64,000 bases of DNA from Woeseia sp. (GTDB lineage Bacteria > Pseudomonadota > Gammaproteobacteria > Steroidobacterales > Woeseiaceae): positions 2,525,305 through 2,589,304 of the forward strand of contig JAJFKW010000001.1 in NCBI GenBank assembly GCA_021773015.1, given 5' to 3'. Position 1 is the first letter of the stretch. Each line of letters starts with the position of its first letter. Shown in pieces: positions 34,623-41,984 of the stretch. The notes below the pieces were generated by a model. That model had not been told where the DNA came from, did not search any database, and was given only the letters and a program-made list of their open reading frames with translations. A program made the translations under genes and the position numbers.

Positions 34623-36004
34623 AGCCCCTCCCCCGCCAATTCGAGAGCGTGTCGCAAAATCGCGCTTTTTGCGAGCACTTCCGCGTACTCTCGCTCTGCA
34701 ACACTATCAGCGACGATACCGGCGCCAGCCTGGAAACTAACTTCGTCACCGTTGAAAACCAGCGTGCGGATAGTAATTGCCTGATCCATATTCCCGCCAA
34801 CACCGAAATAGCCTGCCGTTCCAGCGTACAAACCGCGATTGCCAAGCTCCAATTCTTCGATGATTTCCATTGCCCTGACTTTTGGGGCACCCACCAATGT
34901 ACCGGCAGGAAAACTCGCGGCAAACAAGTCAAATGCGTCGAATTCTTCAGCCAATTGACCGCTGACGCCGCTAACGATATGCATCACGTGGCTGTATCGT
35001 TCGATCGCCCGGTACGGCTCGACAACGATGCTACCTGGCTCGGCGACCCGTCCGAGATCGTTGCGCGCGAGGTCAACCAGCATTACATGCTCTGCAGATT
35101 CTTTGGGGTCCGCGAGTAACTGCACCTCATTGGCCAGGTCCTCGGCCTTATCGGCGCCGCGTGGCAAGGTGCCCGCAATTGGACGTAGAGACGCCGTGCG
35201 GTCGCTGAGCTTTACCAACGCCTCCGGTGACGAACCAACTATCTTCAGCTCGCCAAATTCGAAATAGAACATGTACGGTGATGGATTGAGTAAACGTAGT
35301 GCGCGGTACACCTCAAAGGCATCGACGTTGGTTCGGCCTTTGAATAAAACGGACATGACGATTTGGTATATATCCCCTGCGGCGATGTGATCCTTGCAAA
35401 CCTCTACGCGCTCGCGGAACTCACCCTCAGTCATGCCAGCCGCTGGCGCACCAACGTTGACCTTGTTTGTTGCGATCGGTATTGGCCCACGCAAGAGATC
35501 CATGATTTCTTTTCGTAACGACTGACGATCCGCCTCACTGCCGTCGTGTAACAATGCGACGCGTCGAGTTAGGTGGTCGAAGACCAGCATCGAAGACGGC
35601 GCAGCGAATGCAGCGCGGGGAATGCCGGCGCGCGGCGCAGCGGTTGCCGGTAGCTTCTCAAACAGCCGTACGATGTCGTACCCCGACACGCCAACCAAAC
35701 CACCCGCAAACCCTAAGTCCGGTAACGCCGGTTTTAATTTGGGGACCAGCTGCAGCGCGTCACGCAACGTTTGCAAATAATCTGCTTGCGAAGTCGGCGT
35801 CGGTAATACGCGGTCACCATGACGCAATCCCGCCTCATCGAACCACAAATCTACGGACTCGCCAAAGCCCAGAAACGAATAGCGCGCCAGACGCTCGCCA
35901 CCCTCCACGCTTTCCAATAAAAAGCGTGGCTTGAGCACGCTCAGTTTCAAATACGCGGATACCGGCGTATCTAAATCTGCGGCAATGTCAAAAGGTGCTT
36001 GCAT
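34619..36004 (-). CDS. trpE: Anthranilate synthase component I
   Basis: This roughly 461-residue enzyme converts chorismate to anthranilate. C-terminal chorismate-binding signatures are FYFEFGELKIVGSSPEALV, LRPIAGTLPRG, LMLVDLARNDLGRV-type sequence, the SFPAGTLVGAPKVRAMEII box and YAGTAGYFGVGG. The N-terminal part (LDTPVSAYLKL, then RFLLESVEGGERLARYSFLG) holds the feedback site. I choose ATG 36004 (MQAPF) because in-frame ATG 36028 lies at the end of the attenuator U-run and GTG 36040 inside its hairpin; 36028 remains possible. It is the first structural gene of the operon. Confidence 0.95.
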   Translation of the reverse strand: MQAPFDIAADLDTPVSAYLKLSVLKPRFLLESVEGGERLARYSFLGFGESVDLWFDEAGLRHGDRVLPTPTSQADYLQTLRDALQLVPKLKPALPDLGFAGGLVGVSGYDIVRLFEKLPATAAPRAGIPRAAFAAPSSMLVFDHLTRRVALLHDGSEADRQSLRKEIMDLLRGPIPIATNKVNVGAPAAGMTEGEFRERVEVCKDHIAAGDIYQIVMSVLFKGRTNVDAFEVYRALRLLNPSPYMFYFEFGELKIVGSSPEALVKLSDRTASLRPIAGTLPRGADKAEDLANEVQLLADPKESAEHVMLVDLARNDLGRVAEPGSIVVEPYRAIERYSHVMHIVSGVSGQLAEEFDAFDLFAASFPAGTLVGAPKVRAMEIIEELELGNRGLYAGTAGYFGVGGNMDQAITIRTLVFNGDEVSFQAGAGIVADSVAEREYAEVLAKSAILRHALELAGEGL

Positions 36005-36026
36005 ATCCTGTTCCCGGGCTTTGCCC

Positions 36027-36063
36027 ATAAAAAAACCCACCTGCGCTTTACAGCGGAGATGGG
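36027..36063 (-). terminator. trp attenuator (intrinsic terminator in the leader)
   Basis: On the minus strand ACCCATCTCCGC (5' arm) and GCGCAGGTGGGT (3' arm) form a stem of about 12 pairs with one mismatch, followed directly by seven T residues. It lies between the leader peptide and trpE. The 5' arm contains CCATCTCC, which is perfectly complementary to GGAGATGG inside the leader (36110-36103). That provides the alternative antiterminator pairing expected of trp attenuation. Confidence 0.9.
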
Positions 36064-36091
36064 TTCTTGTCGATTGATCTTTGAACGAACG

Positions 36092-36172
36092 TCAGTTGAC
36101 AGCCATCTCCTTGGGGAGTGACCACCACCAGTTACGATTCTGTCGGTTCGCGTTGCGTGTCGGATGTTTCAT
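36092..36172 (-). CDS. trpL: trp operon leader peptide
   Basis: This 26-residue reading frame (MKHPTRNANRQNRN, then WWW, then SLPKEMAVN) contains three consecutive tryptophan codons at 36130-36122. It is followed by an intrinsic terminator and trpE. Ribosome stalling at these codons when charged tRNA-Trp is scarce would leave GGAGATGG (codons 21-24) free to pair with the terminator 5' arm and let transcription continue. Ribosome passage to the stop would mask it and allow termination. There is no ribosome-binding site, and the promoter -10 ends only eight bases before the ATG. Confidence 0.92.
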   Translation of the reverse strand: MKHPTRNANRQNRNWWWSLPKEMAVN

Positions 36173-36180
36173 TGGCTCGA

Positions 36181-36208
36181 GTATTACCAGGGAAATCGCT
36201 CACGTCAA
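36181..36208 (-). promoter_or_regulatory. trp operon promoter (sigma-70 type)
   Basis: On the minus strand TTGACG (36208-36203) and TAATAC (36186-36181) are separated by 16 bases, close to the sigma-70 consensus. The predicted transcription start falls within a few bases of the trpL ATG at 36172. The leader transcript would therefore have almost no 5' untranslated region. No obvious TrpR palindrome overlaps the elements. Confidence 0.75.
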
Positions 36209-36336
36209 GGATCGATAGCTCAGGCAGGTAGATTAATCGCGTCCAATGCGATTGCGATGAGATCGTGAGGCAGACCATCGCTACTGATCTGCTGGTAACA
36301 TGTTGGTCACGCTATTCAATCTAGTGATGACTGACA

Positions 36337-37608
36337 ATGAAACGAATCCTCTTCGCCCTAATTGTTTCTGCCGGCTTCTCGGCCGCCGCATTCTGCGAAC
36401 CTTCTACAATTGCCATTTCGCATGAAGCGGCATTCGACGAAACCAGACTACTGCGTATAGATGCGGCTATCGAACGTGCGATCGATACGCGCGAAATTCC
36501 TGGTGCTGTGGCAATTGTCGTTAAGGACGACGAGATTGTGTACCGGAAGAAATTTGGCTTTGCCGATGTTGCTGCAAAAGCCCCGATGCAGGATGACTCG
36601 ATATTTCGCATTGCATCGATGACCAAGGCGATTACGACCGTCGCCGTTATGCAGTTGTATGAGCGAGGCAATTTTTTATTGAACGACCCAGTTTCCACAT
36701 ACATTCCGTGGTTCGCAAATCCGCGAATCGCTACTGGCGTTGATGAAGACGGCAACGTGACCGATACAATCGCCGCGACCAAAGAGATTCGAATTATGGA
36801 TCTGCTTACGCATACTTCAGGAATTGCTTATCCGTTTATTCCGAGTAAGACGAGCGAGGCATATAAAAAGGCCGGCATTATCGATGGTCTGACAGAGAAG
36901 CAAATACTGCTTGAGGCCAACGTTCGACGAATTGCCGAGCAACCATTACTTGCCGAACCTGGTTCCAAGTTCGACTACGGGCTAGACACGGATGTGCTTG
37001 GTTATTTGGTAGAGGTGATTTCTGGAAAATCATTGGACACGTTTTTCAAGGAGGAAGTTTTTCAGCCGCTTGGCATGCATGACACGTATTTTTACTTGCC
37101 AGATAGCAAAGCTGCGCGTCTGGTCACGCTATACGCGGACGCCACCGACAGCGGTATTGCTGTGTCCAGCGGCAAAGAGGGCGATATTTTGCTCGACAAC
37201 CCTAGATACCCGGTTGAAGGCGCCAAGGAGTTCTTCTCCGGCGGCGCCGGGCTGAGTTCGACAGCCAGCGACTACGTTCGATTCTTGCGCATGTTACTCG
37301 GCGAAGGCGCACTGGATGGGGTGCGCATACTGAGCAAGAAAAGTGTCGCCCTGATGACCGCAAGTCGCGTCGACATGGATGGTGACGGCGACCCCGACTT
37401 CAGCCTCGGATTCAAAGTGATCGATGCGCTCTCGGAGACCGACGAGTTGGGCACCAAAGGAAGCTACGCGTGGGGCGGCGCTTTTAATACCTCGTATTGG
37501 GTTGACCCGGAAGAACGAATGATTGGCGTATTCATGTCACAGGTGCGTCCGACAAAAGGCCAGATTCGCAACCAGTTCAGAGTGCTCGTTTACCAGGCTC
37601 TGAACTAG
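36337..37608 (+). CDS. Exported serine hydrolase (class C beta-lactamase fold)
   Basis: This 423-residue protein has a signal peptide (ILFALIVSAGFSAAAFC) and the penicillin-binding/beta-lactamase-C fold. The SxxK nucleophile motif is SMTK in IFRIASMTKAITTVAVMQ, the tyrosine motif is in KFDYGLDTDVLGYLVE, and a C-terminal GGAFNTSYWVDPEERM stands where the third KTG/HxG box is expected. Family members include DD-peptidases, esterases and beta-lactamases, so resistance should not be inferred. It is divergent from the trp leader and monocistronic. Confidence 0.85.
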   Translation: MKRILFALIVSAGFSAAAFCEPSTIAISHEAAFDETRLLRIDAAIERAIDTREIPGAVAIVVKDDEIVYRKKFGFADVAAKAPMQDDSIFRIASMTKAITTVAVMQLYERGNFLLNDPVSTYIPWFANPRIATGVDEDGNVTDTIAATKEIRIMDLLTHTSGIAYPFIPSKTSEAYKKAGIIDGLTEKQILLEANVRRIAEQPLLAEPGSKFDYGLDTDVLGYLVEVISGKSLDTFFKEEVFQPLGMHDTYFYLPDSKAARLVTLYADATDSGIAVSSGKEGDILLDNPRYPVEGAKEFFSGGAGLSSTASDYVRFLRMLLGEGALDGVRILSKKSVALMTASRVDMDGDGDPDFSLGFKVIDALSETDELGTKGSYAWGGAFNTSYWVDPEERMIGVFMSQVRPTKGQIRNQFRVLVYQALN

Positions 37609-37640
37609 CGCGCGAACGAGCCTATCAGTGCGGATTCGCC

Positions 37641-37684
37641 GCCGGAGATTGCCGCGTATCTGCGCTCCTCGCAAAGACGATTTG
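37641..37684. repeat. REP-like half element
   Basis: A single right-type arm (CCGGAGATTGCCGCGTATCT then GCGCTCCTCGCAAAGACGA) of the window's palindromic family lies between the convergent serine hydrolase and permease genes. No left arm is present. Confidence 0.6.
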
Positions 37685-37714
37685 CGGTGTGCAACAATTG
37701 CCGCGATGTTTCAA

Positions 37715-39553
37715 CTACAGCTTGTACAACAACGGTAACACGATCGAGAAGCCAATCCACATCACGACGATGAGTGGAATACCAACCCGCATGAAATCCG
37801 AAAAGCGATAACCGCCTGCACTCAAAATGAGCAAGTTGGTTTGATAGCCAAACGGCGTAGCAAAGCTCATATTCGCGCCAAATAACACAGCAAGCACAAA
37901 CGGTTCCGGGCCGACTCCCAGTTGCTTGGCTATGGAGATCGCAATTGGCGTGCCGATCACAGCAGCCGCACTATTTGAGACAACGTTGGTCAGTATCGTC
38001 ATGATTAAAATGAATGCGCTTAGAATGACAGAAATCGGCAAGTCCTCGACTAGGCCGACAAAGCCCAGCGCGAGATAGTCGGCCATACCGGTGCCGATCA
38101 ATGCCTTCCCCAACGCCAAACTGGTTACGATTATCATGATGACCGGCGTGGAAAGGGCACCGGCAGCGTCACGCCAATTCAAGCTGCCAAGCGCCAGCAT
38201 CAGGCCAACACCGAGCAACGCGCTGATGGATATCGGCATTAGGCCCGTCGCCGCGGAAAGCACCACAAATGCCATTACGGCAAGCGCAGCGCTTGCTTTC
38301 TGCGTATGCGGCAAATTGGTCGTACCATCGAGTACCAGAATGTTGCCACTGGCTTTCAATGCATCAATTGAATCGCCGGTGCCCTGCACCAACAACACGT
38401 CACCTGCCCGCAGGCGAATAGAGTTGAGATCGCCGGTCTCTTGCGCGCCCGGCGCCGAACGCGCCGTGTGGATGGCGAGTGGCAGCAACCCGTAACTTGC
38501 ACTGAACCGTATTGCCGCAAGACTGCGCAGATGTAATGGGGAGCCACGCGTGACTACCACTTCGGCAAGCTGCTGCCCTTCTGCTTTGAGTGGAGTGTCG
38601 TCGTCAATAGGATGTTCCGCATCCGAAATGTTGTAGAGCGTTGCGCCGAGAAGGTTTTCGTAGTGCTTCAAATTATCCGGTGAATCTTTAACGAACAACC
38701 GATCACCTGGCAACAAGACCACCGAGGGTAGTTTTGCCAAGAACAGTGATTCACTGCGCTGTACCCTGTCGATGCGCATACGGCCGCCAGTCTTTGCCAG
38801 CACTTCGGAAAGTGTTTTGCCATCCGCAAAGCCACCTTCTTTAATATGCAATTGACTGCTGAAGACACGCGGCGAGGTATCCGCCAACGGCGGTATGCGA
38901 TCGGGCAGCAGCTTTGGGGCGACCAGCCAGAGAAATAGGATACCCACACCACCCACCAGCACGACCGGCAGCATAAAATCGAACATGCCCAATTGTTCTA
39001 AGCCCAGATCGTTGGAAATGCCGACCACCAGCAAATTCGTTGAGGTGCCGATCGTCGTCGACATACCACCAATGATCGTGGCAAGGCCCATTGGCAGCAT
39101 CACGCCAGACACTGGAAATTGAACCCGCATCGATACGCCAACCAGAATGGGCATTAGCAATACGACGATAGGCGTATTGTTCATAAAGGCGCTTAAAATC
39201 GCCGCCGCAACTAACGTGACCAGCAACGCCAGAACAGGACGCGTCGACCAGGCGTTGCTCACTACCGTGGCAAGTGGCTGCAATGCGCCCGTCGTTTCCA
39301 GCGCCTTGCCGACCATGAGCAAAGCGCAGATGGTGATTAATGCCTCATTGCCGAAGCCCGCAAAGAAATCGCTAGGGCCAAGCGAAATATCGCCACGCAC
39401 GTAGGGAAATAAGTGAAAACCCAATACCAGCACGACGAGGATGCCAAAACTGGATGTTTCCAACGGTAGTCGATCACGCGTAAACAAAAATAGCGCAATG
39501 GCCGTAAGCAGCAAAACGGCGATACCGTGTACATCAGGAGTGATTGATTGCAA
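37715..39553 (-). CDS. SLC13/DASS-type transporter with TrkA-C domains
   Basis: This 612-residue inner-membrane protein has about a dozen hydrophobic segments in two halves flanking a cytoplasmic insert (about 205-395) that holds two TrkA-C (RCK_C) domains. Their signs are TLSEVLAKTGGRMRIDRVQR, LLPGDRLFVKDSPDNL, AEVVVTRGSPLHLRSLAAIR and LRAGDVLLVQGTGDSIDAL. Membrane motifs are SAFMNNTPIVVLLMPILVG and the C-terminal ILTNVVSNSAAAVIGTPIAI, both typical of the divalent-anion/sodium symporter family. Substrates of relatives include dicarboxylates and sulfate; the specificity here is unknown. It is transcribed alone. Confidence 0.87.
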   Translation of the reverse strand: MQSITPDVHGIAVLLLTAIALFLFTRDRLPLETSSFGILVVLVLGFHLFPYVRGDISLGPSDFFAGFGNEALITICALLMVGKALETTGALQPLATVVSNAWSTRPVLALLVTLVAAAILSAFMNNTPIVVLLMPILVGVSMRVQFPVSGVMLPMGLATIIGGMSTTIGTSTNLLVVGISNDLGLEQLGMFDFMLPVVLVGGVGILFLWLVAPKLLPDRIPPLADTSPRVFSSQLHIKEGGFADGKTLSEVLAKTGGRMRIDRVQRSESLFLAKLPSVVLLPGDRLFVKDSPDNLKHYENLLGATLYNISDAEHPIDDDTPLKAEGQQLAEVVVTRGSPLHLRSLAAIRFSASYGLLPLAIHTARSAPGAQETGDLNSIRLRAGDVLLVQGTGDSIDALKASGNILVLDGTTNLPHTQKASAALAVMAFVVLSAATGLMPISISALLGVGLMLALGSLNWRDAAGALSTPVIMIIVTSLALGKALIGTGMADYLALGFVGLVEDLPISVILSAFILIMTILTNVVSNSAAAVIGTPIAISIAKQLGVGPEPFVLAVLFGANMSFATPFGYQTNLLILSAGGYRFSDFMRVGIPLIVVMWIGFSIVLPLLYKL

Positions 39554-39657
39554 TGCGTCCTCGCCGTCACTAAATGAGTGTAATTCCGGGTCGAGCGTGC
39601 TGCTGATCGACTGGTGCGGCTTATCTCATCTCACCCGAAGTGAAACCGTATATCACT

Positions 39658-40971
39658 TCATACCCTTGCCGCAACGAGCGCACCGCCGCTACGGTTATGT
39701 ATCAATGACCAAGCCCGGCGATGGAAGTGTTTGAAATCATTGAATTTCCAGCCCTCGAAAGTCGGCGCTCCGGCGAAACCGAAGGCATCTGCATAACGAA
39801 TTATTGGCAATAAGTCACCAAATGCGGCGTGATTGCCGCGCCCTGGCGGCAACACCGAATACGGCGACAATACCAGCAGATTTCGGTGTCGTATGGCATT
39901 TCGTTGCAATGCTGATTGCCAACGTGCCGCCCAATGATCGCAATGACCGGTTTGTGCGGCGATCGCGGGGCCCGATTTCGCCAACGCGGGCAAAATAGAC
40001 GTCCGCTCTGCGATTTTCGCTGAAGTTTTCTGCAATGTAGCGCGAATATGCGCAACCAACGCTGCCATTGACCGTTGCACAGCGACTTCAGAGGGATTTC
40101 TATTTTGTCGCGAGACCAGCTCGCCTAGGCCAGTCACGACAATCGCCAGTCGCCGATTCATTGCGACGTCATTGCGCATTGTCTTGCACGGCCAGGGCAG
40201 CAATTCGATCAAACGCTCCCCACAATTGACACTGGCCTCAATTGCTGCCTCCAAACGAACGCCGTGAAGAACGCCGTTTTGATTCGCGAACTTCGGGATG
40301 TGAATTTGTAAAGGTAGCCAAGCCGTCGAAATAGGCACTTGCACACCGTAGGCCGGAAGGACACCGCCGGCATGTTCGTCATTTAGGAGCGCGCAGGCGG
40401 ATGACACGCTGTCACTGTACGCGGGAAGCACCCGCCATTGACTGCGGTGATAGCGCCACAAATATTGCCAAAACTCCTCGTGCCGTGTACCGGCAGCGAA
40501 GGCGTCTTTGCGCACAGTCATATAACGCGACCCGTCGCCTAGCCAGCACCGCGTCACCAGCGCATACGGACGTGCGGAAATTTCGTCAGCGCTCGCCGTG
40601 GTACCGAGCAAGTGGCTTCTACCGATCCCCGCTTCGGCAAGCTTGGCGCACAGCTTTTCCAGGTTATCCACGGCGGCAGATTCTGCGCCGAGGTTGCCGA
40701 TGCAAAGCGTCAGCGCTGTGGAATGGCGTACGCATCGCGCAATGTGTTGCCGAACAGTGTCGAATGCAGTCGGGTCGCTGAGTAGTTGCTTTGTATCGAC
40801 TAGGACCGTTTCGCCACAAAGGTTTTTAGCTTCCAGATCCTGCGCTAATGCTGTCCCGCAGCCACTGCCAGCCAACTCGGCCAGCAGCAGCCGGACGTCG
40901 GCCTCAGCTCCGTTCTCCTCTCGATGCACAGAACAGTTGTGGCGCGGTGCTGGATTGTTGCGGTGAAGCAT
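39658..40971 (-). CDS. Divergent protein resembling ribonucleotide reductase alpha C-terminal half
   Basis: I do not know a named family for this 437-residue protein. From about residue 205 it follows the pattern of ribonucleotide reductase large subunits. VPISTAWLPLQIHIPKF stands where those have the 'CNL-S-NL-F' strand, and a helix EAAIEASVNCGERLIELLPW comes next. Next come MNRRLAIVVTGLGEL (family form NRRIGIGVMGLADL), an ATLQKTSAKIAERT helix, and RNAIRHRNLLVLSPYSVLPP (family RN-LL-APT-T-S). The NxCxE radical site is not found at the expected place; SSACALL (C193) stands near it. The first 200 residues are not recognisable. It lies between the permease and the yajQ group on the opposite strand. 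An enzymatic role is doubtful. Confidence 0.45.
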   Translation of the reverse strand: MLHRNNPAPRHNCSVHREENGAEADVRLLLAELAGSGCGTALAQDLEAKNLCGETVLVDTKQLLSDPTAFDTVRQHIARCVRHSTALTLCIGNLGAESAAVDNLEKLCAKLAEAGIGRSHLLGTTASADEISARPYALVTRCWLGDGSRYMTVRKDAFAAGTRHEEFWQYLWRYHRSQWRVLPAYSDSVSSACALLNDEHAGGVLPAYGVQVPISTAWLPLQIHIPKFANQNGVLHGVRLEAAIEASVNCGERLIELLPWPCKTMRNDVAMNRRLAIVVTGLGELVSRQNRNPSEVAVQRSMAALVAHIRATLQKTSAKIAERTSILPALAKSGPAIAAQTGHCDHWAARWQSALQRNAIRHRNLLVLSPYSVLPPGRGNHAAFGDLLPIIRYADAFGFAGAPTFEGWKFNDFKHFHRRAWSLIHNRSGGALVAARV

Positions 40972-41095
40972 GTCGGTCCTTCCGTGGACTTTGGCTAATT
41001 CTCACCAATTGACTGTTGACCAACGAGCCGCTTAACTGGGCAGCTTCTATAGATTTTGCTATTGTCGCCACGCGCATCGACTACGGTTACGACGA

Positions 41096-41422
41096 ATGAA
41101 ACTGAACGAACTTTTGCAAGTCTGGGGCAAAGCTGAAAAGGCCGTCGAAACGGAAGAAAGGTATTCGATTCGTCTGCCTTTGGACGATGCGGCGCGCGTA
41201 CATGCGCTGGCAGAATTGCACTCGGGGGTCGATGAAGAGCAGATTATTCGTGACCTGTTATCCTCGGCGATTGGTGAGCTCGAAGCCACCATGCCCTATG
41301 TGCCGGGAGAAACAGTCATTCGCGAAGACGACCAGGGCGACCCAATATACGACGATGTCGGCATGACGCCACGCTTTCTCGAACTCGTTCGAAAACATAA
41401 GAAGAATTTGCACAGCGCCTAA
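41096..41422 (+). CDS. Small conserved protein upstream of yajQ
   Basis: This 108-residue protein is acidic and helical. It starts MKLNELLQVWGKAEKAVETE and has a ribbon-helix-helix-like stretch YSIRLPLDDAARVHALAELH, then EEQIIRDLLSSAIGELEATM. It closes with DDQGDPIYDDVGMTPRFLEL. Proteins with this C-terminus occur as short hypothetical neighbours of yajQ in pseudomonads, sometimes labelled pilin-assembly related. It lies 56 bases upstream of yajQ on the same strand. Function unknown. Confidence 0.65.
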   Translation: MKLNELLQVWGKAEKAVETEERYSIRLPLDDAARVHALAELHSGVDEEQIIRDLLSSAIGELEATMPYVPGETVIREDDQGDPIYDDVGMTPRFLELVRKHKKNLHSA

Positions 41423-41478
41423 ACTTTTTGCGATCCAATTGATCCATATCATGCACGTACTATCGGCAGGAGAATTCA

Positions 41479-41961
41479 ATGCCCTCGTTTGATGTTGTGA
41501 GCGAGTTTGACGCTCATGAAGCAAGCAATGCCGTCGATCAGGCAAATCGTGAAGTAACGACTCGCTTCGACTTCAAAGGTACCGGCTCGACGTACGTTCT
41601 GGAAGATCACATAATTTCGATGACCAGCCAGACCGATTTTCAACTAAAACAAATGCTGGATATCTTGCGCCAGAAGCTGGCCAAACGAGGCATCGATGTT
41701 GCCTGTATTAAGGAAGAAGACCCAGAGTTTTCCGGCAGCGAGGCGCGACAAAAAATCGTGCTTCGTCAGGGTATCGAAACGCTGCTCGCACGCGACCTTG
41801 TGAAAAAAATAAAGGCCTCCAAAATTAAAGTGCAATCTGCGATTCAGGGCGAGAAGCTGCGCGTTTCTGGAAAAAAGCGGGATGACCTACAATCAGTAAT
41901 CGCACTGCTGAAAGATGCGAACATCGAATTGCCATTACAGTACGAAAACTTCCGCGACTAA
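41479..41961 (+). CDS. yajQ: YajQ-family nucleotide-binding protein
   Basis: This 160-residue protein is a full match to YajQ, a protein with two ferredoxin-like halves, some members of which bind cyclic di-GMP and affect transcription. Recognisable segments are MPSFDVVSEFDAHEASNAVD, TTRFDFKGT, the central LRQGIETLLARDLVKKIKAS and the C-terminal KKRDDLQSVIALLKDANIEL followed by PLQYENFRD. Length is typical. It is followed 23 bases later by ppc and preceded by the small conserved protein. Confidence 0.95.
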   Translation: MPSFDVVSEFDAHEASNAVDQANREVTTRFDFKGTGSTYVLEDHIISMTSQTDFQLKQMLDILRQKLAKRGIDVACIKEEDPEFSGSEARQKIVLRQGIETLLARDLVKKIKASKIKVQSAIQGEKLRVSGKKRDDLQSVIALLKDANIELPLQYENFRD

Positions 41962-41984
41962 ATCAGGCAACCAGTAAGCAAATC

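Noticed and set aside
36005-36040. A longer TrpE start at GTG 36040 or ATG 36028.
   Set aside because: These lie in the attenuator hairpin or at the end of its T-run. ATG 36004 gives a normal TrpE N-terminus, though 36028 cannot be fully excluded.
36337-37608. The serine hydrolase as an antibiotic-resistance beta-lactamase.
   Set aside because: The SxxK motif is shared by many esterases and peptidases and no class C-specific third motif is clear, so resistance is not supported.
40810-40824. An NLCGE string (residues 50-54) in the RNR-like protein, resembling the NxCxE radical motif.
   Set aside because: It is about 155 residues upstream of the next RNR-like motif, whereas the real spacing is roughly 20-30, so it is probably coincidence.
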